A DNA stretch of 64,000 bases, from positions 558,001-622,000 of the forward strand of contig NC_134028.1 in NCBI RefSeq assembly GCF_964204645.1. Direction: 5' to 3'. This document shows positions 22,271 to 35,600 of the stretch, one piece after another. Source of the stretch: Tubulanus polymorphus. Taxonomy: Eukaryota; Nemertea; Palaeonemertea; Tubulaniformes; Tubulanidae. Under the pieces are notes generated by a model. It saw only the letters and a program-made list of their open reading frames with translations, had not been told where the DNA came from and searched no databases. The position numbers and the translations under genes were made by a program. Numbering within the stretch: position 1 is the stretch's first letter; each line of letters opens with the position of its first letter.

Positions 22271-22450
22271 ATCCCACAATAATAACAAAATACAGTCTGA
22301 AAATGTTACTGAAGCTAGTGTAGTTTATTCGACTGTATTCTAATAGGCATCTTCAGGAATACTCGAATGAATATTACCATTTGGAATTAAAGATTATTTT
22401 ATTCACTGATAAATGAATACATTATGAATTATAGTTGATCGCAAACGATC
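21372..22450. other. Intergenic region 5' of the ABC transporter, 3' of the protease
   Basis: Includes a probable 5' UTR donor for the ABCC gene (GTGAGTATT on the minus strand from 21510) and the 3' end of the protease gene with AATAAA on the minus strand at about 22398-22403, 48 bases past its stop. The centre is a polypurine tract (separate entry). No other coding exon recognised. Confidence 0.55.
22074..22271. repeat. Polypurine tract (GA)n-(GGGA)n-(GA)n
   Basis: About 200 bases made of purines only on the plus strand: GA repeats, then about 20 copies of GGGA, then GA repeats again. The order is nearly a mirror image about its centre. The open frames through it on both strands (Arg/Glu or Ser/Leu runs) are repeat artefacts. 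Confidence 0.97.
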
Positions 22451-25400
22451 TTACAATGGAGGAGCTTTCTTACTCCGCACACATTCCGTAGCCTTGCACC
22501 ACTGGAAATATAAAAAATAAAATGTTAATATTTTCATATTGATGATAGAAGATGAGATCCGTAAATGAAAAGTTACCATCTTGTTTCCGCACTGAGTTCC
22601 CTCGGCAGCGATAGACTTAGTCGATTTAGAACAAGACCCGGATGGAGTTTTACAAGCCAACTCTTTGCATATTGTCGTCAGATCTTGTTTTCCGAAATAC
22701 TGTTCAAAATAAAACATATATATAAGTAAACGCCGGGGGGGGGGGCAGAAGGCATGTGTTAAACAAGGGGTTTTAGATACTTACACATAATTCAGACGAA
22801 GGGCCTTGCAACATTTGGCATTGTTCCGTAAGGCTATATATTTGTCCCGGAAGTTTGGTAACGGCAGCGAATTCCGCCGTCTCATTCGGTTTATTCCTCA
22901 AACAGTTTCTGTAGGATGGAAGAAAATTAACTATTCGCTCCGATTCCTCGAATGAAACTGGTTCTGTGAACATGATATACACTTACGGAGAAAGAGTGCT
23001 GATTTTATCTTTGAAATACTGAATTGTACACGTTGAAAAACCTAAACTTCCTGATCCCATGATGTTACCAGCACTTCTCTTACAACTATTACCGCTTTCG
23101 TCGTGGTTCGCGTTCAAACTTCAAGCAAATATTTGTCAATTTTTTCTTCAAAAAGCCTTCGATTTGGATGATTTATCATTGAAGCTATTTATTCACTTAC
23201 TTGTGCGCGAGTTCATGTATAGCCGTGAATGTACTAACCAGACCATTATTCTCTACGACTGATGTCGCAAAGGGAGGGTTACAGATTGCTCCTACATAAG
23301 CCTTACCTAAGTTTTGTAGAAAAATAATCAACCGTAGATTCATGTTCATGTTTTTCAATATTCATGTTCAATATTTGTAATTTTCACAACTTCATTTTTG
23401 TTCCATCAGTAGCCATTTTCAACAAAAACAGGGAGCACAACAAATCGTTCACTTACCAGTATTTGACTTAGGGGCTGACAGCGACGGACTAAACAAATCC
23501 AGCCTAGGATTCAATTTCAAAGTGAAATCATTATAAAAGTTCGGGATACATGATTATTTGTTGACAGGGAATCAGGATTATTAAGCTTCTTACGACGTAA
23601 ACAGCATAGTGTGATCCTTCAGGCCGAACTTCTCGCCGCTCTGTTGAATCCAGTTTTTTAGGGAGTCTAACACTTTTCCGGAATCTATACTACCGTCAGC
23701 CTTTTTGTCCGGAGATTTGTCTGTCCAAGGTGAATCGCCAGCCCTCTTTAAACAAATCATTCAACGAAAAATCTATCAATTTGTAAAACATCGTTCGATT
23801 TTTTGTAACTTCCGCAGTAATGTCTTAGTATGTAAAAACAATAGAAACTATAATAAGATAAAAACCCACTATCTACAGTTAAAAAGAATTTAAAAAACAA
23901 GAATTTATTTATTCAATCTAAAATATATAGAATACACGACGTTTCGATCTCACCCTAGAGATCATCGTCAGGTGTGAAAATAAATAAATATAATAATAAT
24001 AAAATAATAAATAAATTCTTTTTTTTAAATTCTTTTAATCTGTAGATAGTAGGTTTTTATCTTATTATCCGTTCACCACGTTTGAGTGTGGTTATCGTTC
24101 TATTGTGTTCATCTGTTAGTACGTTTTCAATGTGTTTTCAGTAAGTTTTCAATATGTGGTGATATTGAATTATCGATGAAAGCGTCTTAAAATAAAAATT
24201 ATATTCACCTTAGCGATGTAGAATGTCGACAAAGATACCCGGATTTTTGGATCGAGAATCGTTTTGTAGACGATGTCCATCTATATAAACAGATACATCA
24301 TTGATATATACATCAACCGCAGAATTGAGTTACAGGATTAGAACTGATTGAAATAAACTCACCCCGTTCACAATTTGATTGTAGTATTTAGTAATGGCTG
24401 CCACATCCTTTTTAAAACTGTAAAAAGAAACAGAGCGAATGGAAATAGAATTTAGTCATTTATAATCGGAAAGCCATCAGACAATAACATACGCCGAATA
24501 ACTTGAGAAATCCACTATAACTGACAGTTCTACAAAATTAGTCCGAACTTTAGTTCCCCGTTTAACGGCTCTTTTTTCCTCGCGACGGATGACTTTCACT
24601 GACTGGTCCAAATCACTTTCATCTTCAACGATAGATTATATACAGATATATATTTCCGACAATAATAGAAACAATACTTATTATATAGAAGAAGAGCATG
24701 GTGAAAAATCTTTACCAAATACTTGAGTTATCGCTCGTCTCGTGACTTTGTGTGTAACACCAGGCTTTTCATCGACATCCCTCTTTCTATCGGCTACGGG
24801 AGGGTCAGCGGCGTTCCGCTTTCTATCAGCTACGGGAGGGTCGGATCTTTCGATTATAGCGACGGTACCGTCATCGTTCATGTCAAACAAACCCATCTAC
24901 AATTCATAGTTACATCGCATATTGTCGAACTATTCATAAACATTCACAACATATCCACAGATAACTTACCAGACTTCTCTGTATTCTCCCGTTTGCAAGT
25001 CGTTTCGCTATTACTGTTACTGCGGCCCTTTTATCTAGAGATTGGTAAAGCGCACTATCCTACAATATCAACAGTATTGAGATCATTCATACAAAACAAT
25101 GGGAATGATTAGTATTTGGTTTCGCTTACTCCATAATCTAATTCTTCTCGCTGAACATTTCCGTCCTCGTCAGAACTATAAACCGGAACGCTTCGTCTAT
25201 TCAACGAATCTCTTCTCTGTAGATGAAGAATGACGGTGTCTTGCGGAAATTCAAGTCTAAACGCGAGAGATTCCGGATGAATCGCTGATTCCGATATACT
25301 TCGCTTTGTGACGTCACGAACGACGACATTTTGCGCATCGTCGCCTGAAATCAGAGAAAAAGCTGTTTTCATTTTCCGTATTTGGAACAATTTTCACAAC

Positions 25401-25795
25401 CATAATCACAAAAATAAGGCCTTTTTCAATTACATGGTTTACGGAATTTTCAAGAAAAGAATAAGATCTGGTGAAGGGAAAATGAAAAATGGAAATAGTT
25501 CTTTTATCACAGACGTTTTTAGACAGCTTTTATTCATTAGAGTTTTTTCCACAGAAAAAAAGTATTGAAAGGAAGAAATAGAAGCGAAAAGTGTGATGAA
25601 TTGAATTCAAATAATGAGAGAAATGAAGAAAACTTTTAGAAGGATTGTGATGAAAACACGACGTACTTGAAATTACGGTAATTACAATTATAAATATAAT
25701 CAATTTGATGTTTGTTTTTCAAATCATTGGAAACAAATGAAATACTCACTGATGACAGTCGCTATCAAAACACAACTGATGATAATCGGGAACAT
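22451..25795 (-). CDS. Secreted M12B zinc metalloprotease with ADAMTS-type disintegrin-like domain (14 exons)
   Basis: Extracellular metalloendopeptidase; substrate unknown. Exons: 25795-25750, 25344-25130, 25059-24970, 24896-24716, 24622-24493, 24417-24363, 24280-24209, 23745-23594, 23503-23457, 23306-23201, 23118-22987, 22908-22785, 22699-22577, 22501-22451; 507 residues, phases agree. Signal peptide MFPIIISCVLIATVIS; prodomain rich in Arg/Lys with a directly repeated DPPVADRKR; basic maturation site near RREEKRAVKR. The zinc site HELAHNLNANHD (residues about 360-371) matches HExxHxxGxxHD except that Asn replaces the usual Gly; Met-turn NIMGSG. The tail LPGQIYSLTEQCQM...CKELACKTPSGSC...AAEGTQCG...WCKATECV resembles the ADAMTS disintegrin-like module. 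It stops there with no thrombospondin repeats, so it is far shorter than true ADAMTS enzymes. Acceptor at 24623 has a poor pyrimidine tract. Confidence 0.88.
23746..24208 (-). other. Intron 7 of the protease gene, mostly a fold-back element
   Basis: Intron between the exons ending at 24209 and starting at 23745. Nearly half of it is the inverted-repeat element at 23851-24067 (separate entry). Confidence 0.7.
23851..24067. mobile_element. Fold-back element with about 62-bp terminal inverted repeats
   Basis: Left arm 23851-23912 and right arm 24004-24067 are complementary with only a few mismatches and gaps. They enclose about 90 bases with ACGACGTTTCGATCTC and GAGATCATCGTC. Such GAAACGTCG/GATGATCTC motifs are common at the ends of invertebrate interspersed repeats, some linked to Penelope-like elements (recalled, not checked). 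On the minus strand the core reads CTGACGA, a 6-bp stem (GATCTC/GAGATC), then GAAAC, resembling hammerhead ribozyme core order. No protein is encoded, so this is a non-autonomous copy or a remnant. Confidence 0.65.
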
Positions 25796-26622
25796 GGTTG
25801 TTCTTTCGTGTCTGTCGACAGAATGATATTTGATAAAACCAAAACCGAATTAATCTCTGCACAAACCTACTCAAAAAACATCGCATTCATCTCTCTCGAA
25901 GTGGAATAATAATCCAAAGATTTATGAAAACTGCTCGTTAGACAATGGGTTTCGAGAGAACAGGGAATTATAAATCACTTCAAATCGTTTATGAAATCTT
26001 TCACCTGTTTCTACTTATACTTAACTACAAAACATAACTGATCGATTGATATTCTGCACATGCGAGCTATCCATACAAATCGATACGTAATATACGATGA
26101 ATATCAAAGGACCAAAAAATCATACGTGGTTAATAATATATTCTATCATTCAGAGGAATTGGTCTCGTCTGGTATTTGCAGCATTGATAATTCACTTACT
26201 ACAATATCACCTTAGATTTTCAAATCTTGAAAACTTGTGCTAAAACTTGAAACTAACGACCATGTTACAAGAAGTTTATCTAAAACAGTATAAAATTCAT
26301 ATATACTTTAAACTTATATTTATCACATATTTATCACATATAGATTTTTATAAAATTGCGTGTTTCATTTTCGAGCATTTTATAATACATTAAGATGTGT
26401 ACAAGAAAAAATCATTGAGAACACAAACGGAATAAATATGAATATTTCAAATGATGTATAGAAATATAAACTCTGTCTAAAAAATATGGAATATAAACTC
26501 GAAGATTCATAATATTCTGACGCGTTCATTCAACAAGCAATTGTAAAATAGAAGTAAAAATATATATGAAGGCTATAAATCAATCGGAACCATATTTGCA
26601 CAGTTTCGGACGGCGATGTGTT
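25796..26622. other. Intergenic region between protease promoter and mucin 3' end
   Basis: AT-rich sequence holding the 5' flank of the protease gene and the 3' untranslated region of the mucin gene. No canonical AATAAA on the minus strand was picked out close to the mucin stop. No exon recognised. Confidence 0.5.
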
Positions 26623-29600
26623 TTAATCTCCCTCCGCCACTTGTGGAAGTCGAGCGAGTAGATTTTTCGAGTAAAGACCGAACTGAGAATCGTCACCCGG
26701 TTCTTCATCGTGACGAGTCAACGAAGTACGTCTCGAATGGCTGCTACCTTCGAACAATGTCAGTTGACTGACGCTCGCGATGCTATCTCTTTCTCGTGAA
26801 GGGAAATGATATATATCAGCTGCGGTATTTTCCGGCATTTCGTCCTCTGGTTCCACTTTTTTCGTCGATTTATTTTTACATTTCACGACCAAAATAACGA
26901 TAGCGACAATAAGCAAAACACCTCCACATCCGGCGCAAACAGCTATTATAACAGTCTGTGTAGAATCTGTATCTACAAATGATGGTAAATAGATTTTATT
27001 CATTTTATTGATTCAAATCAAACAGCTATAACAATCTTTGTCAAATCTACATCTAGAAATGATGATCAAGTTAACAGCTGATGTTATTCATTTCATCGAC
27101 ATCAAAAATTGTAATGAGATAATGGAGTGGAACTGGAATTTGAAACGGGAAATAGAGAGAGAAAGGAAAACAGCAAGGGAGGGGAAAGAGAGAAGAGAGA
27201 ATTAGGGAGGGAGATATTTGGAAAAGATAACACATACCTTGGCCAGTTTCGCAATGAGGCCCTTGGAATCCAGACAAACAACTGCAACAGATCACGCGAT
27301 ATTAAATAATTCAGTAATTTAATTAGATTTCATTAAAAATCCTTCGATGTTCGCTATGAATATTTACCGGCATGTGAATCCGCCTGCATTATCTAATATA
27401 CATTCACCTCCATTCAAGCACTTTGAGTTAGCACACGGGTCTTTAAAATAAAATACAACACGTTATTTGAATTGCGAAGAGAAAATTCGGGTATTCGCAT
27501 TATTTTCAGGATTATGGCAATGGGAGTTATTTTGTTCGTTACCGTTTTTACATTCTGTTGTGTTCGGATTCGGACTCGTAAAACCGGTCTCACAGGTACA
27601 TTGATAACTACCGGGTGTATTCTTACATACGCTACGTGGTAATTTACACCAGTTCAGGCATTCGTCAATATCTGAAAGATATATGATAATAATTTGACGT
27701 TGAAATAAATGCTTGACTCTTGCAAGGAGACGAAGTTAGACGGAATTTAACCAATCTATGTTGCAGGATCAGATGAATCAAAATCTTCATTAATTTTTAT
27801 CGTAATGACAAAAGATACCTTGACATTGTGGAATTGTAGTGTTGTCAACTGTTTTATTGGTAACTGTGTCATACCCGGGGAGACAGACGCATTCATAAGC
27901 CCCGATAGTGTTTTTACACATTGTATCTGCTGAACAGTGGAACGTACTCGGCGAGCCACATTCATTGAAATCTGTTTAAAATGAATCATTTTTGGGTTTT
28001 ACATTATCCAGATATCGATTACAAAAGAATGATAAAACAATAATATTCGGCTAAAACTAGCCAACTATAATTTGTAAGCAATTGAAAGAAATTACTCGAG
28101 ATGAACATACCAGTGACAGGAACATTGCAAGCGACTACTCCTATATTAGGCAAATAGCAGGACGTCGATAATTTCTGAGTGGCGCCAAGTAGTGTGTAAG
28201 ATGTACCGATCAGGGTAGGTAGGTTGCCGGTCGTAATTCCCGAGGTATCGAAAAACAGCGTCAACATCACTTTGATACTTCCTTGTCTGAATTGTTATAT
28301 GAAAATGAACAGAAATAACGTCTTAAAAAACAGCGGATTCGTAATGAATAACACTTCCTAAAGATTGCGAGCAACCATGAATATGATACAGTGAATCGGA
28401 AAATTGAGATCCTAGAAGAAGGCACTCATAAGAGGACACATTTAACATCTACTAAATAAGGACTACTTTCGAGGACGAAGAATAAAAAACGTACGTGATT
28501 GAAGTAATGGACGCTGTCTGGTATGTTTCAGGGTATCTCTCCTTATAAATACCATCAATCTGAAAACCAATTGTATTGAGATGAAATGAAATGTGATATT
28601 TCGATACGAGGGACGTTGATTACTCATAAGACTTTGGAGAAAAGAGCCGAATGTATATCTTACTCCACTGACGATTTTCTCCTCTAGCTGAACTCTCTCA
28701 ATCGAGTTCACATCGCTCAATCTGTTATCCCAAGTAGCAATGAGTAAAATACTTGCTTCGAAACGAAGATTTGCTGAAAGTTGCGGTAGATTCAAATTAT
28801 AATTTTTCGGTTTGGCATTCAGCAGTGATTTGGAATTAAAATTCGTTCATATCCTAATCGATGAACTTACATTTTATTTCAGTGCACGCGAATCCTTGTA
28901 CCTGATAACCTGCTGGACATTTACAAGTGAAATGACCAGGTTTGTTTATACATGTAGCTTTGGCTGGACAATTCGTACCCGTTTGGCATTCGTCAACATC
29001 TAGAAATTTGAAAATGTGGAAATAAAATTAGATGACGATATAAATGAAGATGATCCTTTAACGTTCCGGCACATACCTTGGCACGATTTTCCATCACCTT
29101 GATATCCGGGTTTACATTGACAGGCATACGAGCCATCAGTATCAGTACAGACACTGAGATCGCCAGCAGCGCAAGGGTAAGGTGTCAACGAGCATTCGTC
29201 GATATCTGTAATAAATACATACATTCATCAAGAGTTGCTGAATGATCAGAATTCTTTCATTTTCTTCACTTTTATCTACAAATACTCACTGGAGCAGGAC
29301 CGTTTGTCAGCTTCCATTTTGAATCCTGTTCTGCAGCTGCATGTATATCCACCATCTGAGTTGTGGCAAATTTGTGAACATTTGTGGGTAGTGTCATTAC
29401 ATTCATTAATGTCTGAAACGTACGTAATAAGGCAAATAACTGAACAAGCAGCAACAGTCATAGATATGTAATCATGTAAAATTCAAAAGAAGACATAGAT
29501 TGGGTGGTGTCAACTTTATTGATACTCACCGACGCATACAGAGCCATTCATAAGCATGTAACCGCTACGACAGGTGCACGTATCCGCACCTCCTTGTTTG

Positions 29601-32600
29601 TAACAGTCCTGATTGCATTTAGAAGCATTCGTGCACTTCGATCCATCTTTGACTAGGAATTTCAATAATGATGATAATATAAACGGATCACCGAACAAAA
29701 TAGTTGTACCATATACAATGACCAGAAAATTAGTGAACTCTTAAACTCTTGAATTTGAAGTCAGCACTTTATATCTTGGTATTTTGAGGATTTAACGGAA
29801 ATTTCAAGGAAACAATGTAGATATGTTGGAAAATGAAGGCGATAAGACTTAACTAACCTATGCAGGTCCGGTTATCAGCCCCAAGATCAAAACCTTGATA
29901 ACAGCTACAGTTAAATCCACCGACAACGTTATTACACTGTTGACTGCAATTGTTCAGACGCGTGATTTCACATTCATCGATGTCTGTAACGATCAAAGAG
30001 TGTCAATCAGATTTATATTACGGATATCATTAAGAAGACACTTCTATTTCCTTCATTCTAATCATGATTAATGTTCTGACCAGATATGTTTGTAAGAATT
30101 TATGGAAAAATAGAAAAAGACTACTATGCATGTTAAACAATGAGAACAGCTTATTATTTACCCTCGCAATGAGTTCCGTTTCCGTAGTAGCCACTTTTAC
30201 ATTCACATTTATATGATCCAGGAATATTAACGCATGTAGCATCGCGATGACAATCATTCAGTCGATCTAATCCACATTCGTTGACATCTATAAAAACAGA
30301 GACAGAATTATCATCGCTACTTATTCTGTAGAATAAACAAGATTAATAAAATCCGATATACAACAGCAATTTGAAAATGATTCAGAGTGATGACGTACTT
30401 ATGGCTTCGGAGTTAGGCGACAAGGGATAGGATAGTTTGATAGAAGGTATGACTAAAAACACGTTTTACAAGAGTGCTCGAAATGGATTAATGTCATTCT
30501 TTTTAAAGATTGTTTATTAACGAATGTGAAATAGGTTACGGTTATCTGAATTTTAGTTTGAAATGGGGGAAATACTTACCAATGCATTTTCCAGCTAGAT
30601 TCCTACTACTTCCTGGCCAACAGTCACACGCGTATGCTCCGATAGTATTTCGGCATTTCTCTATATCAGTACAGTTATGGGTTCCAGTTTCGCATTCGTC
30701 GAAATCTGTGGCCGAAATATAAACAATATGCCAATAATTAATGCTCTACGCAGTTACTTTTATCTACGATCTACTGAATTCAAAGTTTTCTAGAAAATTC
30801 ATAGTTGTTGTTGTCTAGTGGTCGTTTCTATATATGATAAATAAACGCCGAAGTTTCCCAGTGAAGAGGAACTGACTTACCCACACACAAACTCTTATTG
30901 AGAGCTGATATGATTTTCCCCGGTGACGTGCACTCGCAGCGATAACCGAATTTAACATCATGACATATTTCCTCACAAATATTAGGCGTCTCAACACATT
31001 CATCAATTTCTATGGAAAAAAATAATAACTGAAAAACGATCTTTTGCGTGGGGTTTTTACAGAATCCCTGACATCAGTTTATACACACGTACCGTGACAT
31101 TTGATCCCATCGCCACGATGACTATCAGGGCACTGGCCACACTTTGCTGTATCGTTAACTACTGTACAGGAGACGCCTTTGAAACACGGTTTCGGGTCTA
31201 CCATGCAGGGATGTATTTCACAATGTTCTCCACCCCATCCTCCAGCACACTCACATGTAGCTACATAGAATCGATCTGAAAATATCAATTGATTCAGATT
31301 CATTTCTATTTCATGGAGATATGCTTTTTATCATTACATATTGTATAGTGAAAAAAAACATTGTTTTCGCATTGTAATTAATGCATATAGCAGACCTGGT
31401 CGAGTTTCACGGTTAGAATTGCCATAATCGCACGTTCCATTGTTGCGGCAGTCACAGTATTTGATTTCCGGTTGATAGGTCGAGGAAGCGCCCAGGTTAT
31501 CAATGGCCACCACGTCTATCGTTATCGGTACGTCGTTAGTTTTCAATATCGTCAGCTCGTTGTTGTTCAAAGTCACCTCCGATGTGACATTTCCGTCGAG
31601 TATTAACGATATCGACTGATTTTCATTCGGATCAGTCACCTCTAATTGAATAGTTACTGTTACATTCGGCTTTAATTCGATCACCTTTAGCGTCGTATTT
31701 TTGAAGGTCGGAGGGAAATTTCCTGTTCCAACAAAAGAAAATATATGAAAATGATTGTAATTGGTGTAATACGTATTTATACAACGTCTTCAAATTACCC
31801 AGTTCCTCCATTTGTTTCTGGAAATTATTTTCGGATGATGAGGCGGAACTACCAGCTTTTGGCGAAGCCATTTGTGCCGAGTCGTACATACATGCCATGT
31901 AGTTAGAACTACCCGTACAAGTCTATATAGAATACATTAAAAAGTAACAGATACTCATCGTCTACTTAAACCTTTGAATGATGTTGATAATGTGAAGTGA
32001 GTTCGGTAATTTTTTCAATCAAATGGTTGCTTACAGCGTTAGATGAACGAAGTAATTCGCTGTTGTTGTGAAATAGTTCTAGAAGTTTATCTTCATATTC
32101 ATCCAGGAAAAGCGGTTTGAAGTTGGCATCATAATATTCGTCAAATGCCTTTGGCAAATCAGTAAAGAATGAATCAGAAATTTGTTTTATACGCCCTGAA
32201 ATGTATAAAATATGCAGTTTTTCAAGTTCTTTTATTCTTGTAGTCCTGAATAGTAAGGCTAAGAAGTGGAAGATGTAACTGTACGTACAAGATGTACCGA
32301 AATCGAATAGTTGTCTTTCAGTACTGGAAGCTGGCAATGTTTGCCCGTCTGATTTTCTAAAATCATCGGCCTTATCTCCATTCCAGAAGCCGAGGAGACC
32401 TCGCACATGACCCTGGTACTGACGAGGTGCGCTTACACCTATTGTCAACAGTTTGTAGCCAAGAATCACCTAGTTTTCAAAGTTCAAACATTAGGAGTTA
32501 GTTGTAATAGTTGTGACGTAACGGTCAGGCTCCGGTTAGCTGGCTTTCTTTTTACACATTTTCGGTAAACTGCAACTACTTTACATACCTCAACAGAAAA

Positions 32601-35600
32601 ACCATTCTCAAAAGCTGCTACAATAGTTTCGTTCTCAGTTTTTTCCAAGCTGACCTTGTTATAGTCGGTTGAATTGGTAGTCATTTCATCTAGCGTCATT
32701 TTTATGGTGGAATTGATCGTAACTTCCATACTCGTTCGATTCGCAGATAACATTACCTGAATTGTGTCAGAGTCATTCGATTTCATCGCAAAACCCGTAA
32801 ATATAGTCGCTTCTACTGTATTATTTCCATCGGTAGATGCCTTCTCTAAAAGTGTCTGTATGACGAATTTAGAATCCGCCACATTGTTGTCGTTGCCGAT
32901 ATCTGACTGGGTCGTGTTTGATGTGATGACCGGATCGGCCTGTTTAGGAGACAGATCGAAAGTCTCTAACATTACATACTGACCGATGCCATTGAAAGTA
33001 TAATGTACGCCATCCAAAGTTCTGATATGAGGATCTCCGTTGGCCCAGCCTGAAAGTATACAAATATTATTTAATTCCAGTTGAAAACAATTTTCACAGA
33101 CTCACAATAAAGATGTGAAGGGTTTTGAGATTGTTCTCAATCTTAAGCGTTTTTAAGAAATAAATCATTATCATTATAACAGTTATATCGAGTACATTCC
33201 GGGTATCATTTACTAACCATCAATTGGCGGCTCGTATTTTTCACAAGTCGTGACACGACGTAATGAATGGTACAAATCACAATTAGAACTCTTGATACAA
33301 CAATCCATTTGAGCTTTTCTATCTCGGCGGTATGAGAATATCATAGATCCGGAGTATGGTGCACTTGTAATCAGTGAAGCCATAATCTGACCTCCATTCA
33401 TCCTCCATTTATATAGATAACAACAGGATTCTCGCCTGTAGAAATATCGAATCTTCCTCCAACCGGTATTTTCGCTGTATGAGTCCAGTGCTATAAATCT
33501 GCTGAACCTACTGATGAAGCAGAGTCGATAAGAATAATCTCCTTCCGAGTCTCTTCCCATCCAATACCACGAATACCAAAAGAAACGCCGATCACGGCGA
33601 GCTTGCCAGAACGAACACGGACACGTATCAGGTGAATCAAACCTCGCCAGTATTTCAGACATTTCTCTTTCATCTTCGTACCATTCATTACAGCGTACCG
33701 TATACTCGTCGAATCCAGTTGTATCAGCGCTAACTCTATACAGCCATTGACCCTTCACGCCTATAAAAGGAACATTCTCACATTAGGTGGTAACTTTCTC
33801 AATAGCAATGTCATCTTTGGGTACATCACAGAGCATTCATTTTGATCGTGTTGAGAACTAGATAGATTGGGCTTGTCATCATAGTAGGCGAGTAGGCACA
33901 TCTAAAATCTGAATGCTCAACTGGTTTGGATTATGTAAGGAGATGGCAGTTCTAAGAACGTAAAAACATAATTGATTCAAAGTGTGATATATGATTATAC
34001 CTGTGTTACCGGTAACCTTGTCAACACCTAACGCTTCTGGCGTGAGCGACATACTATTCTCGTGATAGACCTCATAACCAGTGTATGATTTATCCGCGTA
34101 ACCGATCGCTATCTTTCTCCAATATTTATCAACATCCAGATTTATCTGACCAGGCTGATAGTTGAACAGAGAAAACGTGTGATTTTTATCGGCGATCAGT
34201 ATAGTTTGAAACGATGCGTCCTGAAATGACATATCGGTTATAAACCTATGAATTGAAGTTCGGAAATCGCAACCAAACTCGCAAGATTTTGTTTCGTATT
34301 TACAAAAGCCTCAACTGAGTTTCTCAAGGTTTACCGATTTTATACTAATGATTATCTAGAGTTACTTATACTTTCATTGAAAACAAAAAGAAAAATCTAT
34401 TACCTCAATGCCCTTGTAGTATGAGGCAGGATATGGAATGGCGTTATTCCAGTTCACCATAAAAACCCACCTTATTAGAAATAGATGAGAAATATGTCAG
34501 AATCATGGATATCTCTGCAGTACCGCGTGTCTAACTGATCAGAAATATTGTGGGCAACCAACATTTATCAGTGCTGAGCAACGACTTGGTGATCAGAAAC
34601 ATTTGCTCTCATGTCATACATACCTAGGTTCAAAATTCTTGAAGTCTGACGATTGATCTTGTGACACATCTTGACCGTGGCTCCTCACAATGTCCTGGGC
34701 TGCATCGTAAACGGCGTGGTAGTCGGGTCGATTCCTGTAGTAAACATCGCGATACTTTTTGTAAAAACTGGAGAAATAGTAAGAGCAATAAGTTACAGTC
34801 GAAGTCCTGCTGCTGTATGGAAAAACAAAATCGGCCCAGAACGGCGCCACTAATCCCATCTTCAAGTTAAAATCTTTAACCGATACAGGTCTGTATGTAT
34901 TTCTCATACGAAAGAGATTGTCCCCAAATGCAATGAAGCCGTTCGTATTGACCTGTGAAATGAGAATAGATACATAGATATTATAGCGATTATGAAATGT
35001 ACACATAGATAAGCGCATATTAATTAACAATTATTGTTTCATTATTGGCGATTTTGCAGATTTCTAAAATGAAATCCAAATATATTACTCTCTCCGTTAA
35101 AAGACGTATCTTACCCGAAGGTATCTGTGGGTCCTGTATCCTAGTTTCACCGATGGAACGTAGTAACGCCACGAGAACCTATCATCACCTTTCAGGCGAT
35201 TATAATAGCGACATTCCGGAAATAAGATCTTCTCTGAAAACAAGAACAACAAATCGTCGTAATCAAGCCTGTTGACATGTAGTAGACTGATGCTTGACAT
35301 AGTGACTGATTCGGTATTTAGAAGTTAAAAGATATATTTCTTCTGTTGGATCCTCTACTACCACTTTGGACAGATACCATACCCAAGCGACTTCGAGTCA
35401 ATCAAACCTAGCAGTTACATGACCGCTAGCTGGGTCAGTTCACTTTCTTTGCGGGCACACGTTAGCAATAATTGCGGCATCGAGGCCAGTGAAATGAAGT
35501 TCTTACTGTTGCAAGTATTCGGGGGTTTTCCATCTCCCTCATAGCCAGCTTTACAGGTACATGTGTAGCTCCCTATTGTATTTTGGCACACGGAATTTCC

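Noticed and set aside
31966-32034. Extension of the mucin exon to a donor at about 31971
   Set aside because: The frame is open to AAG|GTTTAA, but GCT|GTAAGC at 32035 is a better donor and fits the cysteine spacing of MUC4-type relatives; the longer form remains possible.
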